Positions 1 to 5,452 of a DNA stretch of 5,900 bases are shown here, one piece after another. The DNA comes from Acetobacteraceae bacterium. GTDB lineage: Bacteria > Pseudomonadota > Alphaproteobacteria > Acetobacterales > Acetobacteraceae. Numbering within the stretch: position 1 is the stretch's first letter; each line of letters begins with the position of its first letter. The stretch lies in the NCBI GenBank assembly GCA_003164305.1, contig PLSZ01000282.1:1-5900 (forward strand), read 5' to 3'. Under the pieces are notes generated by a model that searched no databases, was not told the origin of the DNA, and was given only the letters and a program-made list of their open reading frames with translations. Both the position numbers and the translations under genes were made by a program.

Positions 1-19
1 TTCAAACGATCACGCTCTA

Positions 20-40
20 AGTGGGAACCCCGATCCCACT
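20..40. repeat. Perfect 7-bp stem-loop
   Basis: AGTGGGA (20-26) is the exact reverse complement of TCCCACT (34-40), with a 7-base loop. No T-tract follows on the plus side, so it is not an obvious terminator. A gene ending left of the window could use it, but that gene is not visible. Confidence 0.45.
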
Positions 41-88
41 GGTATTACCCCGGATCGGATCATGGTCCGAAAGAATCCGCGCGACTCC

Positions 89-189
89 GCGTTCGTCCCT
101 TCTTATCGGCGGTAAAATTCTTACCGCGGGCTAACTCGGGCGTTTGGACCAGCAAAGGAATATACCGCGGATAAGAAAGGGATGAACGC
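89..189. repeat. Imperfect ~26-bp inverted repeat with an internal alternative hairpin
   Basis: Bases 89-114 and 163-189 are reverse complements at 24 positions, with two mismatches and one single-base gap. Written along the left arm the matching blocks are GCGTTC, TCCCTT, CTTATC and GCGGTA. The spacer is 48 bases. The inner end of the left arm can instead form a local perfect hairpin, CGGTAA (110-115) with TTACCG (121-126), loop AATTC. The two structures cannot form together. TACCGCGG occurs at 122-129 and again at 163-170, so either copy can pair with 107-114. The right arm and its flank (GATGAACGC, then ACGCAGATGGG at 195-205) resemble the short GATGAACGC-rich intergenic repeats I recall from various bacteria; this is memory only. 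No transposase lies nearby. Confidence 0.6.
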
Positions 190-342
190 CAATGCACGCA
201 GATGGGTCAATGCGGTTCAAACCGCTTCAGGTTAACCCCAACGTCTGATGACCGAATCACATGCTTCCCAACATACACTTAGATTTGGAATTGAGAACCG
301 TGCGGTTTACCGAATTGCTAATGCAATAAGAAATCATACCGC
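109..342. repeat. Cluster of GCGGTW / WACCGC half-sites
   Basis: The hexamer GCGGT(A/T) or its complement occurs at 109-114, 122-127, 163-168, 212-217, 220-225, 302-307 and 337-342. Partial copies lie at 296-301 and 308-312. Several are arranged as palindromes, such as the pair at 212-225 and the AACCG-TG-CGGTT unit at 296-307. Such a cluster may be a protein binding array or a by-product of a palindromic repeat family. No known operator or iteron was recognised. Confidence 0.4.
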
Positions 343-588
343 GAGATCGCGCAATGCCCGCCAGATTCGTTATCGAGGACTTCAGTGCCATTATGCAGGA
401 CTTTTGCATGATTGGGCTGCCGGCAACTCAGCAAAGCAACCCGTTACGCCGACCGCTCGCCCCAGCGCCAGATCGAAGCGACGACGGCCGCGGCGAGAGT
501 TGGGATGCGGCGACAGTGCCGCGGGAAGGAGAGGATCAATAGTGAGAGCTATCCTCCGCGATGGGTCGATAAGAGGCATTCAAATTGA

Positions 589-611
589 CCCGCGACCCAG
601 GGGGGTGCGGG
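589..611 (-). terminator. Candidate terminator of the RT gene
   Basis: CCCGC (589-593) plus ACCC (595-598) pairs with GGGT (603-606) plus GCGGG (607-611). This gives nine GC-rich pairs, one bulged G (594) and a 4-base loop. Read on the minus strand it lies about 58 bases after the RT stop codon and is followed by TCAATTTG, a weak T-run. It suits a poor intrinsic terminator. The adjacent G-runs on the plus strand (600-644) may partly explain it. Confidence 0.35.
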
Positions 612-668
612 GAACGGCGGCGGCTTCCGGGTCGGCGGGGCGGGCACCACCTCTGGTCGACCGGCAAC

Positions 669-2096
669 TCAAAGCGAGGAAGAATCCCACTCGATTTGCT
701 CGAACAACCGCCGCAGCTTCGCCCCACGCGGCGGATTGACCTGCTCCACCCAGGCGACCCGACCATCGAGATGGCGGCGGAAATCCGGCACCGAGGCGCG
801 GTTCTGAGCGGCCGGACCGGTGCGGACGCAGTTGTGCAAAACCGCCTTCAGCGTATCGAACGCGGCGCGCCCGATATTGCAGTGCTCGTTGACCACGATG
901 CCGGTCACGCGCTGGCGCGTGGCGCGTGGCATGATCCGCGTCTTCGCATCGTTGAGGAAGAAGCCCTCCTCACGCAGAATCGTCTCGACTAAAGAACGGA
1001 ACCGCTCAGGACCGCGGGCGAAAGTCGCGTCGCCCGAGAATGCCAGGTCATCGGCGTATCGCGTGTAGTTCGCTCCGGCGGCGCGGGCCAGCCCGTGCAA
1101 ACGGCGATCCAGTGTCCAGGCGAGCAGATTGGCGAGCGCCGGCGACGTTGGGGCCCCCTGCGGCAGATGCGGCACGCGATACAGCACCTGATCGCGCCAT
1201 TGGGGATGCCAGTCGGGATACGGCCCATCGGCGCGTCGCGAGCCGGCCAGGCGCGAGACCACGTCCGCCGGCGTTATCGTGGTACATAACCCGGTCAGTC
1301 GCCGCGCCACGGCCCAGGGATAGCCGAGCGCGCGGAATATCCCGTGGATGCGCGGGCCGCCGATCGATGGGAAAAATCGCGCCAGATCGAAGGTGGCGAC
1401 AAGCGACTCGCTGGCGTGGACCCGCGCGCCGGTGAGGCAGGATCGGCCGGCGACGAAGCCATGGGCGCGGCTGTGCACTGGGACGGGGGCCAGGATGCCG
1501 CGTAAAATGCGCCGTTGGATCGCTTTCAGCCGCGGCTTGGGTGCCTCGATCAGTCGCGGCGCACCGCCCGGTTTGCTGACGAACGCGTAATGGTAATGTT
1601 GCAATTCCGGTTCGATCGCGCTGCCGTGGCAGCGGCGTTCGTCGGCCAGCCAATCGAGTTGCTCCGGTGCCTCGCCCAACCAATCGGCGAGCGCGCCTGG
1701 CGTGGCCAAAGCCGGAATCGGGAGGGCGGCGAACGGCGGCAGCGGCGCGAACCGCGGTGAGTCGAGAACGATGGCGACCGGACGGCGCGGCGGCGGCCGG
1801 AAAAACTCCGATGCGATCAGATAGTCCGTCAGCGTATGAGGGGCGGGCGGCCAGGTGTCGCGGCCCAGAGCGAATACGCGCGTGACCAGGGCGAAACGTG
1901 TCCGTTGGTGGACGGAGCCTAGCGCGGCATCGATCGAAGCCGCGATCGCCGCCGGTGTCCAGGGCTCGGCGAGCAGCCGCGCGGCGAGGTTATTGGCGGC
2001 CCAGGCTCTGGTATCCATTCCCGGTCCAATCCGTTGGCGAGGCAGGCGTGACGGTGCTTCCAACCTGACCCGTCCGGCATGGTGATATGTAGGCAT
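669..2096 (-). CDS. Retron-type reverse transcriptase (RNA-directed DNA polymerase), Mx162-like, with N-terminal extension
   Basis: This 475-residue protein polymerises DNA from an RNA template; in retrons the template is a neighbouring msr-msd RNA. Visible RT signatures, in order, are HYHYAFVSKPGG (167-178), the APKPRLKAIQRRIL stretch (185-198), HGFVAGRS (212-219), the first catalytic Asp in TFDLARFFPSI (D237), LPQGAPTSP (311-319), the catalytic box YADD (347-350) and VTGIVVN (397-403). HYxxxxxxK, HGF and VTGxVVN are retron-clade marks. The C-terminus has HNCVR, PDFRRHL and GRVAWV blocks that I recall from a broad family of such RTs. Residues 1 to ~130 form an extension with no recognised fold, as in Mx162-like RTs. 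There is no maturase or HNH domain, which argues against a group II intron. An in-frame TAG lies two codons before ATG 2096, so 2096 is the longest start; ATG 2018 (449 residues) is an alternative. No effector gene is visible. Function is inferred from motifs. Confidence 0.93.
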   Translation of the reverse strand: MPTYHHAGRVRLEAPSRLPRQRIGPGMDTRAWAANNLAARLLAEPWTPAAIAASIDAALGSVHQRTRFALVTRVFALGRDTWPPAPHTLTDYLIASEFFRPPPRRPVAIVLDSPRFAPLPPFAALPIPALATPGALADWLGEAPEQLDWLADERRCHGSAIEPELQHYHYAFVSKPGGAPRLIEAPKPRLKAIQRRILRGILAPVPVHSRAHGFVAGRSCLTGARVHASESLVATFDLARFFPSIGGPRIHGIFRALGYPWAVARRLTGLCTTITPADVVSRLAGSRRADGPYPDWHPQWRDQVLYRVPHLPQGAPTSPALANLLAWTLDRRLHGLARAAGANYTRYADDLAFSGDATFARGPERFRSLVETILREEGFFLNDAKTRIMPRATRQRVTGIVVNEHCNIGRAAFDTLKAVLHNCVRTGPAAQNRASVPDFRRHLDGRVAWVEQVNPPRGAKLRRLFEQIEWDSSSL

Positions 2097-2103
2097 GGCC
2101 TAC
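2089..2103. promoter_or_regulatory. Perfect palindrome covering the RT start codon
   Basis: GTAGGC (2089-2094), ATG and GCCTAC (2098-2103) form a 6-bp stem with a 3-base loop. The annotated RT ATG (2096-2094 on the minus strand) lies inside it. In the mRNA this hairpin would hide the start codon. It could be a translational control, a protein binding site, or a hint that ATG 2018 is the true start. Confidence 0.35.
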
Positions 2104-2429
2104 CGCCCACCATGCAACGTTCTGCCCTGGAAACACTGCTACCCCGGGGTTGCCCCGAAGCTCCCTGACGTCGATGCCAGGGATTGCTTGGAAGTACCGC
2201 CAGCCCAGTCCGAACGTGGCGGGCGCGCGGGAGGCTGTCAATTCGGTGCGAGCGGTCGGCGATACCGAGGCGAGAGTCGCGGTCGGTGGCGGATGGAACG
2301 GATGGCACTGGAAATGCTGTAGACCGTGCCAGTCTTCATCGCGGCAACCGGACACTGGAGCCATGGGCGCATCTCTCAGACCGCTGACCGCGTCTAACAG
2401 CCATGGCGATCCCCATCGCACGAACCGGG
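2097..2429 (-). ncRNA. Upstream RT leader, candidate msr-msd (retron ncRNA) region
   Basis: The 333 bases between vapC and the RT have no recognised gene and lie on the RT's 5' side, where myxobacterial retrons of the Mx162 type keep msr-msd. Minus-strand structures seen are: GCGAT/ATCGC just after the vapC stop; TGGCAC (2331-2326) with GTGCCA (2308-2303); AGCGGTC (2385-2379) with GACCGCT (2257-2251); and TCCCTG (2183-2178) with CAGGGA (2167-2162). A longer-range pair, 2349-2339 with 2158-2148, matches at 10 of 11 positions (GGTTGCC with GGCAACC at its core) and could serve as the outer a1/a2 repeat. A 7-bp match over this distance can arise by chance, and I could not place the branching G. 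Frames 2520-1990 (minus) and 2095-2322 (plus) stay open here but show no known motif. Confidence 0.3.
2213..2241 (-). promoter_or_regulatory. Candidate promoter upstream of the RT gene
   Basis: On the minus strand a consensus -35 hexamer TTGACA (2241-2236) is followed after 17 bases by CACGTT (2218-2213), a poor -10 box with only the second A and final T conserved. Transcription would start near 2206, about 110 bases before the RT start. If used, the transcript would contain the 2183-2162 stem-loop but not the upstream half of the candidate ncRNA. Confidence 0.3.
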
Positions 2430-2828
2430 TCAGACGAGAACCCTTGCCGCCAGGCCCTGTTTTTCGAGCAGGGCCACCGCCTTCTTGTCGAAGGATACGA
2501 AGGTTTCGCCGCCCAGCCATCGTCCCTCGAAGGCAATGATTCCGTCCGCGAAGTCCCCGCCCGCGTCGAGCACGGCCAGACCGGCATCGACCGCTGGGCG
2601 ATTAACGGCGACATTTCCCGTGTTCAGCAGAGCCTGCAAAGCCGCCTGAATGTCCCTTTGGCCGAGGCTGTACACCTGGCGCAGCACCCGGACGAACTCG
2701 CACAGGCAGGGCAGAGGGACCGCGACGGTTCCAGCATCCTTCAACAGCCTGGCGGCCGCCGTGGCCTGCTTTTTGTCGTCGCGCGTCACCGCCCGGATCA
2801 GGATGTTCGTATCGACCGTGATCCTCAT
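2430..2828 (-). CDS. vapC: VapC-type PIN-domain toxin ribonuclease
   Basis: The 132-residue protein is a typical full-length PIN-domain endoribonuclease of type II toxin-antitoxin systems. These cleave tRNA or rRNA with Mg2+ and are held in check by a bound VapB antitoxin. The acidic residues are in place: D6 in VDTNILIR, E44 in CEFVRVL, D95 in GDFADGIIA (with D92 nearby) and D114 in FVSFDKKA. I chose ATG 2828 because it overlaps the antitoxin stop by four bases (ATGA), as usual for vapBC, and the protein then begins MRITVDTN. An upstream TTG (2843) would only add five residues. A purine-rich GGAAAGGA lies immediately upstream. The antitoxin frame before it looks broken, so this toxin may be uncontrolled, weakly expressed or controlled in trans. 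No inactivating change is visible in the toxin itself. Confidence 0.9.
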   Translation of the reverse strand: MRITVDTNILIRAVTRDDKKQATAAARLLKDAGTVAVPLPCLCEFVRVLRQVYSLGQRDIQAALQALLNTGNVAVNRPAVDAGLAVLDAGGDFADGIIAFEGRWLGGETFVSFDKKAVALLEKQGLAARVLV

Positions 2829-3034
2829 TCCTTTCCGGCCCAACCGGCGGCGGATGCTTCGTTGATTTCATCGAGCGTGGCGACCTTTCGCGTCTTGCTC
2901 GCGAGCAGGCCAAGAAAACCGTCTATCGTGCCCGGCGGCTTCGCCGCGCGGAGCGCGACACGGCCTTCGCACAGTCGCCCGGGATTCCGGCTACGTCCCA
3001 GGTCCGAACTTCAAGACGGGGAATTGCTTGTCAA
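2825..3034 (-). pseudogene. vapB: Decayed AbrB-family VapB antitoxin
   Basis: Directly upstream of vapC an open frame (3010-2825, minus) encodes a typical antitoxin C-terminus: CEGRVALRAAKPPG, then TLDEINEASAAGWAGKE, ending in a TGA that overlaps the vapC start. This frame has no ATG, GTG or TTG, and an in-frame TGA lies at 3013-3011. The missing N-terminus seems to survive in another frame (3030-2980): QAIPRLEVRTWDVAGIPGD resembles the AbrB/SpoVT swapped-hairpin core (GQVTIP, then VR, then GIxPGD) with residues lost, and that frame is itself preceded by a stop. LTS in a third frame (3034-3026) may be the remnant of TSKGQ. I infer at least two small indels. Sequencing error is possible. Alternatively a short antitoxin could start at a rare codon such as CTG. 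Confidence 0.6.
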
Positions 3035-3068
3035 ACGCGCGAAGTTCGCGCACAGTGTAGCCACACTG
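3028..3068 (+). promoter_or_regulatory. Candidate dinJ-yafQ promoter and operators
   Basis: Two perfect inverted repeats lie 23-54 bases before the dinJ start: GCGCGAA-G-TTCGCGC (3037-3051) and CAGTGT-AGCC-ACACTG (3053-3068). A -35-like TTGTCA sits at 3028-3033; the -10 would fall in 3051-3059 (weak, CACAGT or AGTGTA), within the palindromes. RelB/DinJ antitoxins repress their own operon by binding such repeats, so these are good operator candidates. The assignment is inferred from position and symmetry. Confidence 0.5.
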
Positions 3069-3090
3069 GAACCACAGAGAGAGGTATTCC

Positions 3091-3348
3091 ATGCCATCCG
3101 ACACCATCGTCCGGGCAAGGATCGATACCGCGACCAAGAAGCGCGCGGCCGAAGCGCTTGAGGCCATGGGATTGTCGATCTCCGACGCGATACGGCTGCT
3201 GATGTTACGCATCGCGGACGAAAAACGTCTTCCTTTTGAAGTCAAAGCACCCAACGCCATGACGATCCAGGCGATCGGCGAACTCGAACGTGGCAAGGGT
3301 AAGCGGTACAAAAACGTTGCGGCTCTGTTCAAATCTGTGGACAAATGA
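3091..3348 (+). CDS. dinJ: RelB/DinJ-family antitoxin
   Basis: The 85-residue protein is the antitoxin of a type II pair; it binds and blocks the YafQ-like toxin and represses its own operon. The N-terminal part is a ribbon-helix-helix DNA-binding unit: IVRARIDTATKKRAAEAL (residues 6-23), then MGLSISDAIRLL (26-37). The toxin-binding tail has LPFEVKAPNAMTIQAI (47-62). These blocks match what I remember of Escherichia coli DinJ (VRARID, MGLTISD, LPF, PN, TIQ). The length is typical. The ATG is preceded by GAGAGAGG with a 6-base gap, a good ribosome binding site. The gene ends one base before the toxin start, as expected for a coupled operon. It is divergent from the vapBC unit. Confidence 0.92.
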   Translation: MPSDTIVRARIDTATKKRAAEALEAMGLSISDAIRLLMLRIADEKRLPFEVKAPNAMTIQAIGELERGKGKRYKNVAALFKSVDK

Positions 3349-3349
3349 C

Positions 3350-3622
3350 GTGCTGATCCCGGTCCTTGCCGGGCGCTTTAAACGAGACCTTTTCCTTATG
3401 CGCAAGCGCGGGAAAGACCTGGGCAAGTTAAAAACCGTAATGGAATTACTGGCGGAAGAGAAACCCGTCCCCGCGCGACATCGCGACCATCCCCTTAGGG
3501 GAAACTGGAATGGCTACCGCGATCTGCATATCGAACCGGACTGGTTGCTGATCTATCGTATCGTCGGCGACGAACTCAGGCTCGCGAGAACCGGCACCCA
3601 CGCGGACATTTTTGACGAGTAG
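3350..3622 (+). CDS. yafQ: YafQ-family mRNA interferase toxin
   Basis: The 90-residue toxin has the RelE/YafQ fold, which binds the ribosome and cuts mRNA during translation. The hallmark run DHPLRGNWNGYRDLHIEPDW (46-65) and the end ARTGTHADIF (79-88) closely follow E. coli YafQ as I remember it. Residues matching its active-site set are H47, H60, D64, W65, H84 and F88, so it looks catalytically complete. I chose GTG 3350, one base after the dinJ stop, because it gives the family length and an N-terminus MLIPVLAGRFKRDL. An ATG 60 bases further upstream (3290) is in frame but would add 20 residues lying inside dinJ. No separate ribosome binding site is seen, which suggests translational coupling to dinJ. 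Confidence 0.92.
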   Translation: MLIPVLAGRFKRDLFLMRKRGKDLGKLKTVMELLAEEKPVPARHRDHPLRGNWNGYRDLHIEPDWLLIYRIVGDELRLARTGTHADIFDE

Positions 3623-3639
3623 AGTCGCCAGGACATAGC

Positions 3640-3680
3640 TCCTCTTTCGGCGTCGTCAAACGAGATGTTGCTTTAGAGGA
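3640..3680. terminator. Weak stem between convergent genes
   Basis: TCCTCT (3640-3645) pairs with AGAGGA (3675-3680) across 29 bases. Inside it TCGT (3653-3656) pairs with ACGA (3660-3663). It fills the short gap between the convergent yafQ and glycosyltransferase genes and could end transcription from both sides, but the stems are short and there is no clear T-tract. Confidence 0.2.
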
Positions 3681-3689
3681 TCATCCCCC

Positions 3690-5321
3690 TCACGCCGCCG
3701 ACGCCAAAGCCGCCGCGCCCGCCGACGCCAGCGGACCGCTTCGGAACAGCGCCATCGACGTCAGCGCCGTCGCCGCGCGATGCATCACCGCGCTCCAATC
3801 GCCGGGTCTCGGCTGGCGGAAGATCGTCATCGATGAATACCAGGGCGTATCGGTCCGTCCATGCAACCAGCGCCAGCAATTGTCGTAACGATCCAGCAAG
3901 AACACCGGCTTGCCCATCGCCCCCGCCAAATGCGCGACCGACGTATCGACGCTGATCACCACGTCCAGATTGGCGATGACCGCCGCCGTGTCGGCGAAAT
4001 CATGCACCGCGTCCATCGGATCCGTCAGTTCCATGCCCGACGGAGGCTCCTGCCCCTGCGCGGCCGCGGTGCCGGCCTGGAGACTGACAAACCGTACGCC
4101 GCGCACAACGGCCAACGGCGCGAACGCCGCGAGGCCCGCGCTGCGGCGGCGATCGACCGAGGCAAAACCGTGCAGCCAGGGCCTCGCCTGCCCAGACCAG
4201 ACGAGCCCGGCGCGAAGGCCATCGACGGGAAGACGGGCGGACCACGCGGCGGCGAGCGCGGGATCGGCGCGAAGGTAAGGCGCGGGCGGAACGGTCGCCG
4301 TTGTGGTGCCGAAAACCCGCGGCAGGCTGAACACCGGGCATTGCAGGTCATGCGGCGGTGGCGGGCCCTCGCCGGTCTGCACCACGGTGATCTCAGGCCT
4401 GCCACGTAACAGTCGGACCAGCGGAGCTGGGACCGACACGGTCACATCAGCGCCACGCTCCACCAGCAACGGCAAATAGCGTGCGAATTGCAAGGTATCG
4501 CCGAAACCCTCCTCATGCCACACCAGCACGCGCTGGCCATCGAGGCGACCTTGCAGCGTCAGCACCGGCACTAAGGGCGCATTCGACAACGCGACATAAC
4601 CTGGCCGGTCGCAGCGTGCTTCGTAGTCTCGCCAGCCCTCGTCCCAACGCCCAGCATGCAGCAGAGCGATGGCGCGATTGACCCTCAATTGTGGGTCGCC
4701 GTCCGCGCGCGCGATCGCCCGGTCATAAGCGATCAGCGAGTCGTCGAACCGGCCCTCGATCCGCAGCATCATCCCCAAATTCGACCATCCACTCGGCGAG
4801 TCCTTGTCCAGTCGCGCCGCGCTGTCGAAGCATCGCGTGGCGTCCTTGAACTTGCCCGTTTCCGCCAGCGCCAGGCCGCGCAGATTGAAGGTGACCGCCG
4901 ACTCCGGCGCGTCGCGCAACACGTCCAGCGCGGTCTCGGGTTCGGAGTTTTCCAGCAAATAACGCGCGAAATCCTTACGTAGCCGAGCGTCCGCCGGTGC
5001 CATCCGAAGACAGGCGCGATACTGCCGAGCCACCACCGACCGCGGGATCCTGGGCTGCATCGTTTCCAGGTCGCGGCAGGGATCGGCGTGGTCGGGACGC
5101 GCGCGGCGCACGCGTTCGAGCAACGGCGCCGCCCGCGCCGCCTCACCGCTGGCCGCGATAGACAGAGCCAGGATCAGCAACGCGTCCATATCGGCGGTGT
5201 TGACCGCCAGCAGCATTTTGCACTGGACCTCCGCCAGCCGCCACCGCCGCGCTTCAAGGTGCTCCATCGCCGCTCGCAGTTGCCGCACGCGCAAGGGGAC
5301 GATCTCGTCTGGGCTGTCCAT
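3690..5321 (-). CDS. TPR protein with C-terminal GT-B / family 9-like glycosyltransferase domain
   Basis: The 543-residue protein joins tetratricopeptide repeats to a heptosyltransferase-like (GT9) domain. The helical N-terminal half (about 11-240) has at least two clear TPR units: AVTFNLRGLALAETGKFKDA (142-161) and GWSNLGMMLRIEGRFDDSL (178-196), followed by a third ending GRWDEGWRDYEAR (224-236). The C-terminal half shows RVLVWHEEGFGDTLQFARYL (264-283), LVWSG (373-377), and VVISVDTSVAHLAGAMGKPV (454-473), the donor-side signature of GT9 proteins. The end is Trp-rich (CWRWL, DTPWYSSM). Such proteins probably modify glycans, lipopolysaccharide or proteins in the cytoplasm; the substrate cannot be told. 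No signal peptide or membrane helix is visible. ATG 5321 is supported by AGGAG eight bases upstream. The Ala-rich tail (530-543) is unremarkable. Confidence 0.85.
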   Translation of the reverse strand: MDSPDEIVPLRVRQLRAAMEHLEARRWRLAEVQCKMLLAVNTADMDALLILALSIAASGEAARAAPLLERVRRARPDHADPCRDLETMQPRIPRSVVARQYRACLRMAPADARLRKDFARYLLENSEPETALDVLRDAPESAVTFNLRGLALAETGKFKDATRCFDSAARLDKDSPSGWSNLGMMLRIEGRFDDSLIAYDRAIARADGDPQLRVNRAIALLHAGRWDEGWRDYEARCDRPGYVALSNAPLVPVLTLQGRLDGQRVLVWHEEGFGDTLQFARYLPLLVERGADVTVSVPAPLVRLLRGRPEITVVQTGEGPPPPHDLQCPVFSLPRVFGTTTATVPPAPYLRADPALAAAWSARLPVDGLRAGLVWSGQARPWLHGFASVDRRRSAGLAAFAPLAVVRGVRFVSLQAGTAAAQGQEPPSGMELTDPMDAVHDFADTAAVIANLDVVISVDTSVAHLAGAMGKPVFLLDRYDNCWRWLHGRTDTPWYSSMTIFRQPRPGDWSAVMHRAATALTSMALFRSGPLASAGAAALASAA

Positions 5322-5322
5322 T

Positions 5323-5352
5323 TTGGCATCTCCTGTCAGACAGACGTACTCT
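5323..5352 (+). promoter_or_regulatory. Candidate lyase-gene promoter with a palindrome in its spacer
   Basis: TTGGCA (5323-5328) and TACTCT (5347-5352) form a plausible -35/-10 pair with an 18-base spacer, pointing to the lyase gene. CTGTC-A-GACAG (5333-5343), a perfect palindrome, lies in the spacer and touches the ribosome binding site of the divergent glycosyltransferase gene. A second stem, ACTCT (5348-5352) with AGAGT (5359-5363), follows. A repressor or activator bound here could affect both genes. This is inferred only from position and symmetry. Confidence 0.35.
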
Positions 5353-5452
5353 CGCAGAAGAGTGTTAATGAGGCGTTTACGGGTCAGCCCGGATTTCTCA
5401 CCCGCGTGGACAGCCCTTGCCCGCCTGGACGACCCTTGAAGGAGTTCCCTCG

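Larger units (their letters stand above)
1..668. other. Gene-free, palindrome-rich region downstream of the RT gene
   Basis: I see no convincing protein gene in this 668-base stretch. Open frames exist (for example 248-739 and 354-542, both plus), but they lack a good ribosome binding site and any recognisable motif. The first ~350 bases are clearly less GC-rich than the rest of the window. They contain many short perfect palindromes: stems at 20-26/34-40, 110-115/121-126, 212-217/220-225, 230-237 (GGTTAACC), 296-300/303-307, 314-318/323-327 and 340-344/347-351. From about 354 the composition returns to the high-GC background. A further stem pairs 531-536 (GAGGAT) with 551-556. The region could be a dispersed intergenic repeat, the edge of a mobile element, or a structured RNA. 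I cannot choose between these without a search. Confidence 0.6.

Noticed and set aside
89..237. Integron attC-like site
   Set aside because: Fold-back symmetry prompted the check, but the required RYYYAAC and GTTRRRY core boxes are absent at the right places, and no integrase is present.
1..350. CRISPR array or tRNA
   Set aside because: The repeats are short half-sites at irregular spacing, not equal-length repeats with spacers. No cloverleaf with T-loop consensus was found.
354..542. Small plus-strand open frame starting MPARFVIEDFSAIMQDF
   Set aside because: The first ~25 residues look somewhat protein-like, but there is no ribosome binding site and no family I recognise, and the second half is low-complexity. 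Not enough to call.
248..739. Open frame of 163 codons on the plus strand
   Set aside because: It is Arg/Ala-rich as expected from chance GC-rich translation, has no ribosome binding site, and its end overlaps the RT gene on the other strand.
669..2096. Group II intron maturase or diversity-generating RT
   Set aside because: No maturase or HNH region, no intron RNA motifs and no template/variable repeat pair were seen. Retron-clade motifs are present instead.
1990..2520. Minus-strand open frame through the vapC-RT gap
   Set aside because: It overlaps both the end of vapC and the start of the RT in other frames. The stretch around GWRYFQAIPGIDV looks slightly protein-like, but no domain is recognisable.
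2403..3161. 252-codon plus-strand open frame
   Set aside because: It is the antisense shadow of vapC and the vapB remnant, and it runs into the intact dinJ gene in another frame.
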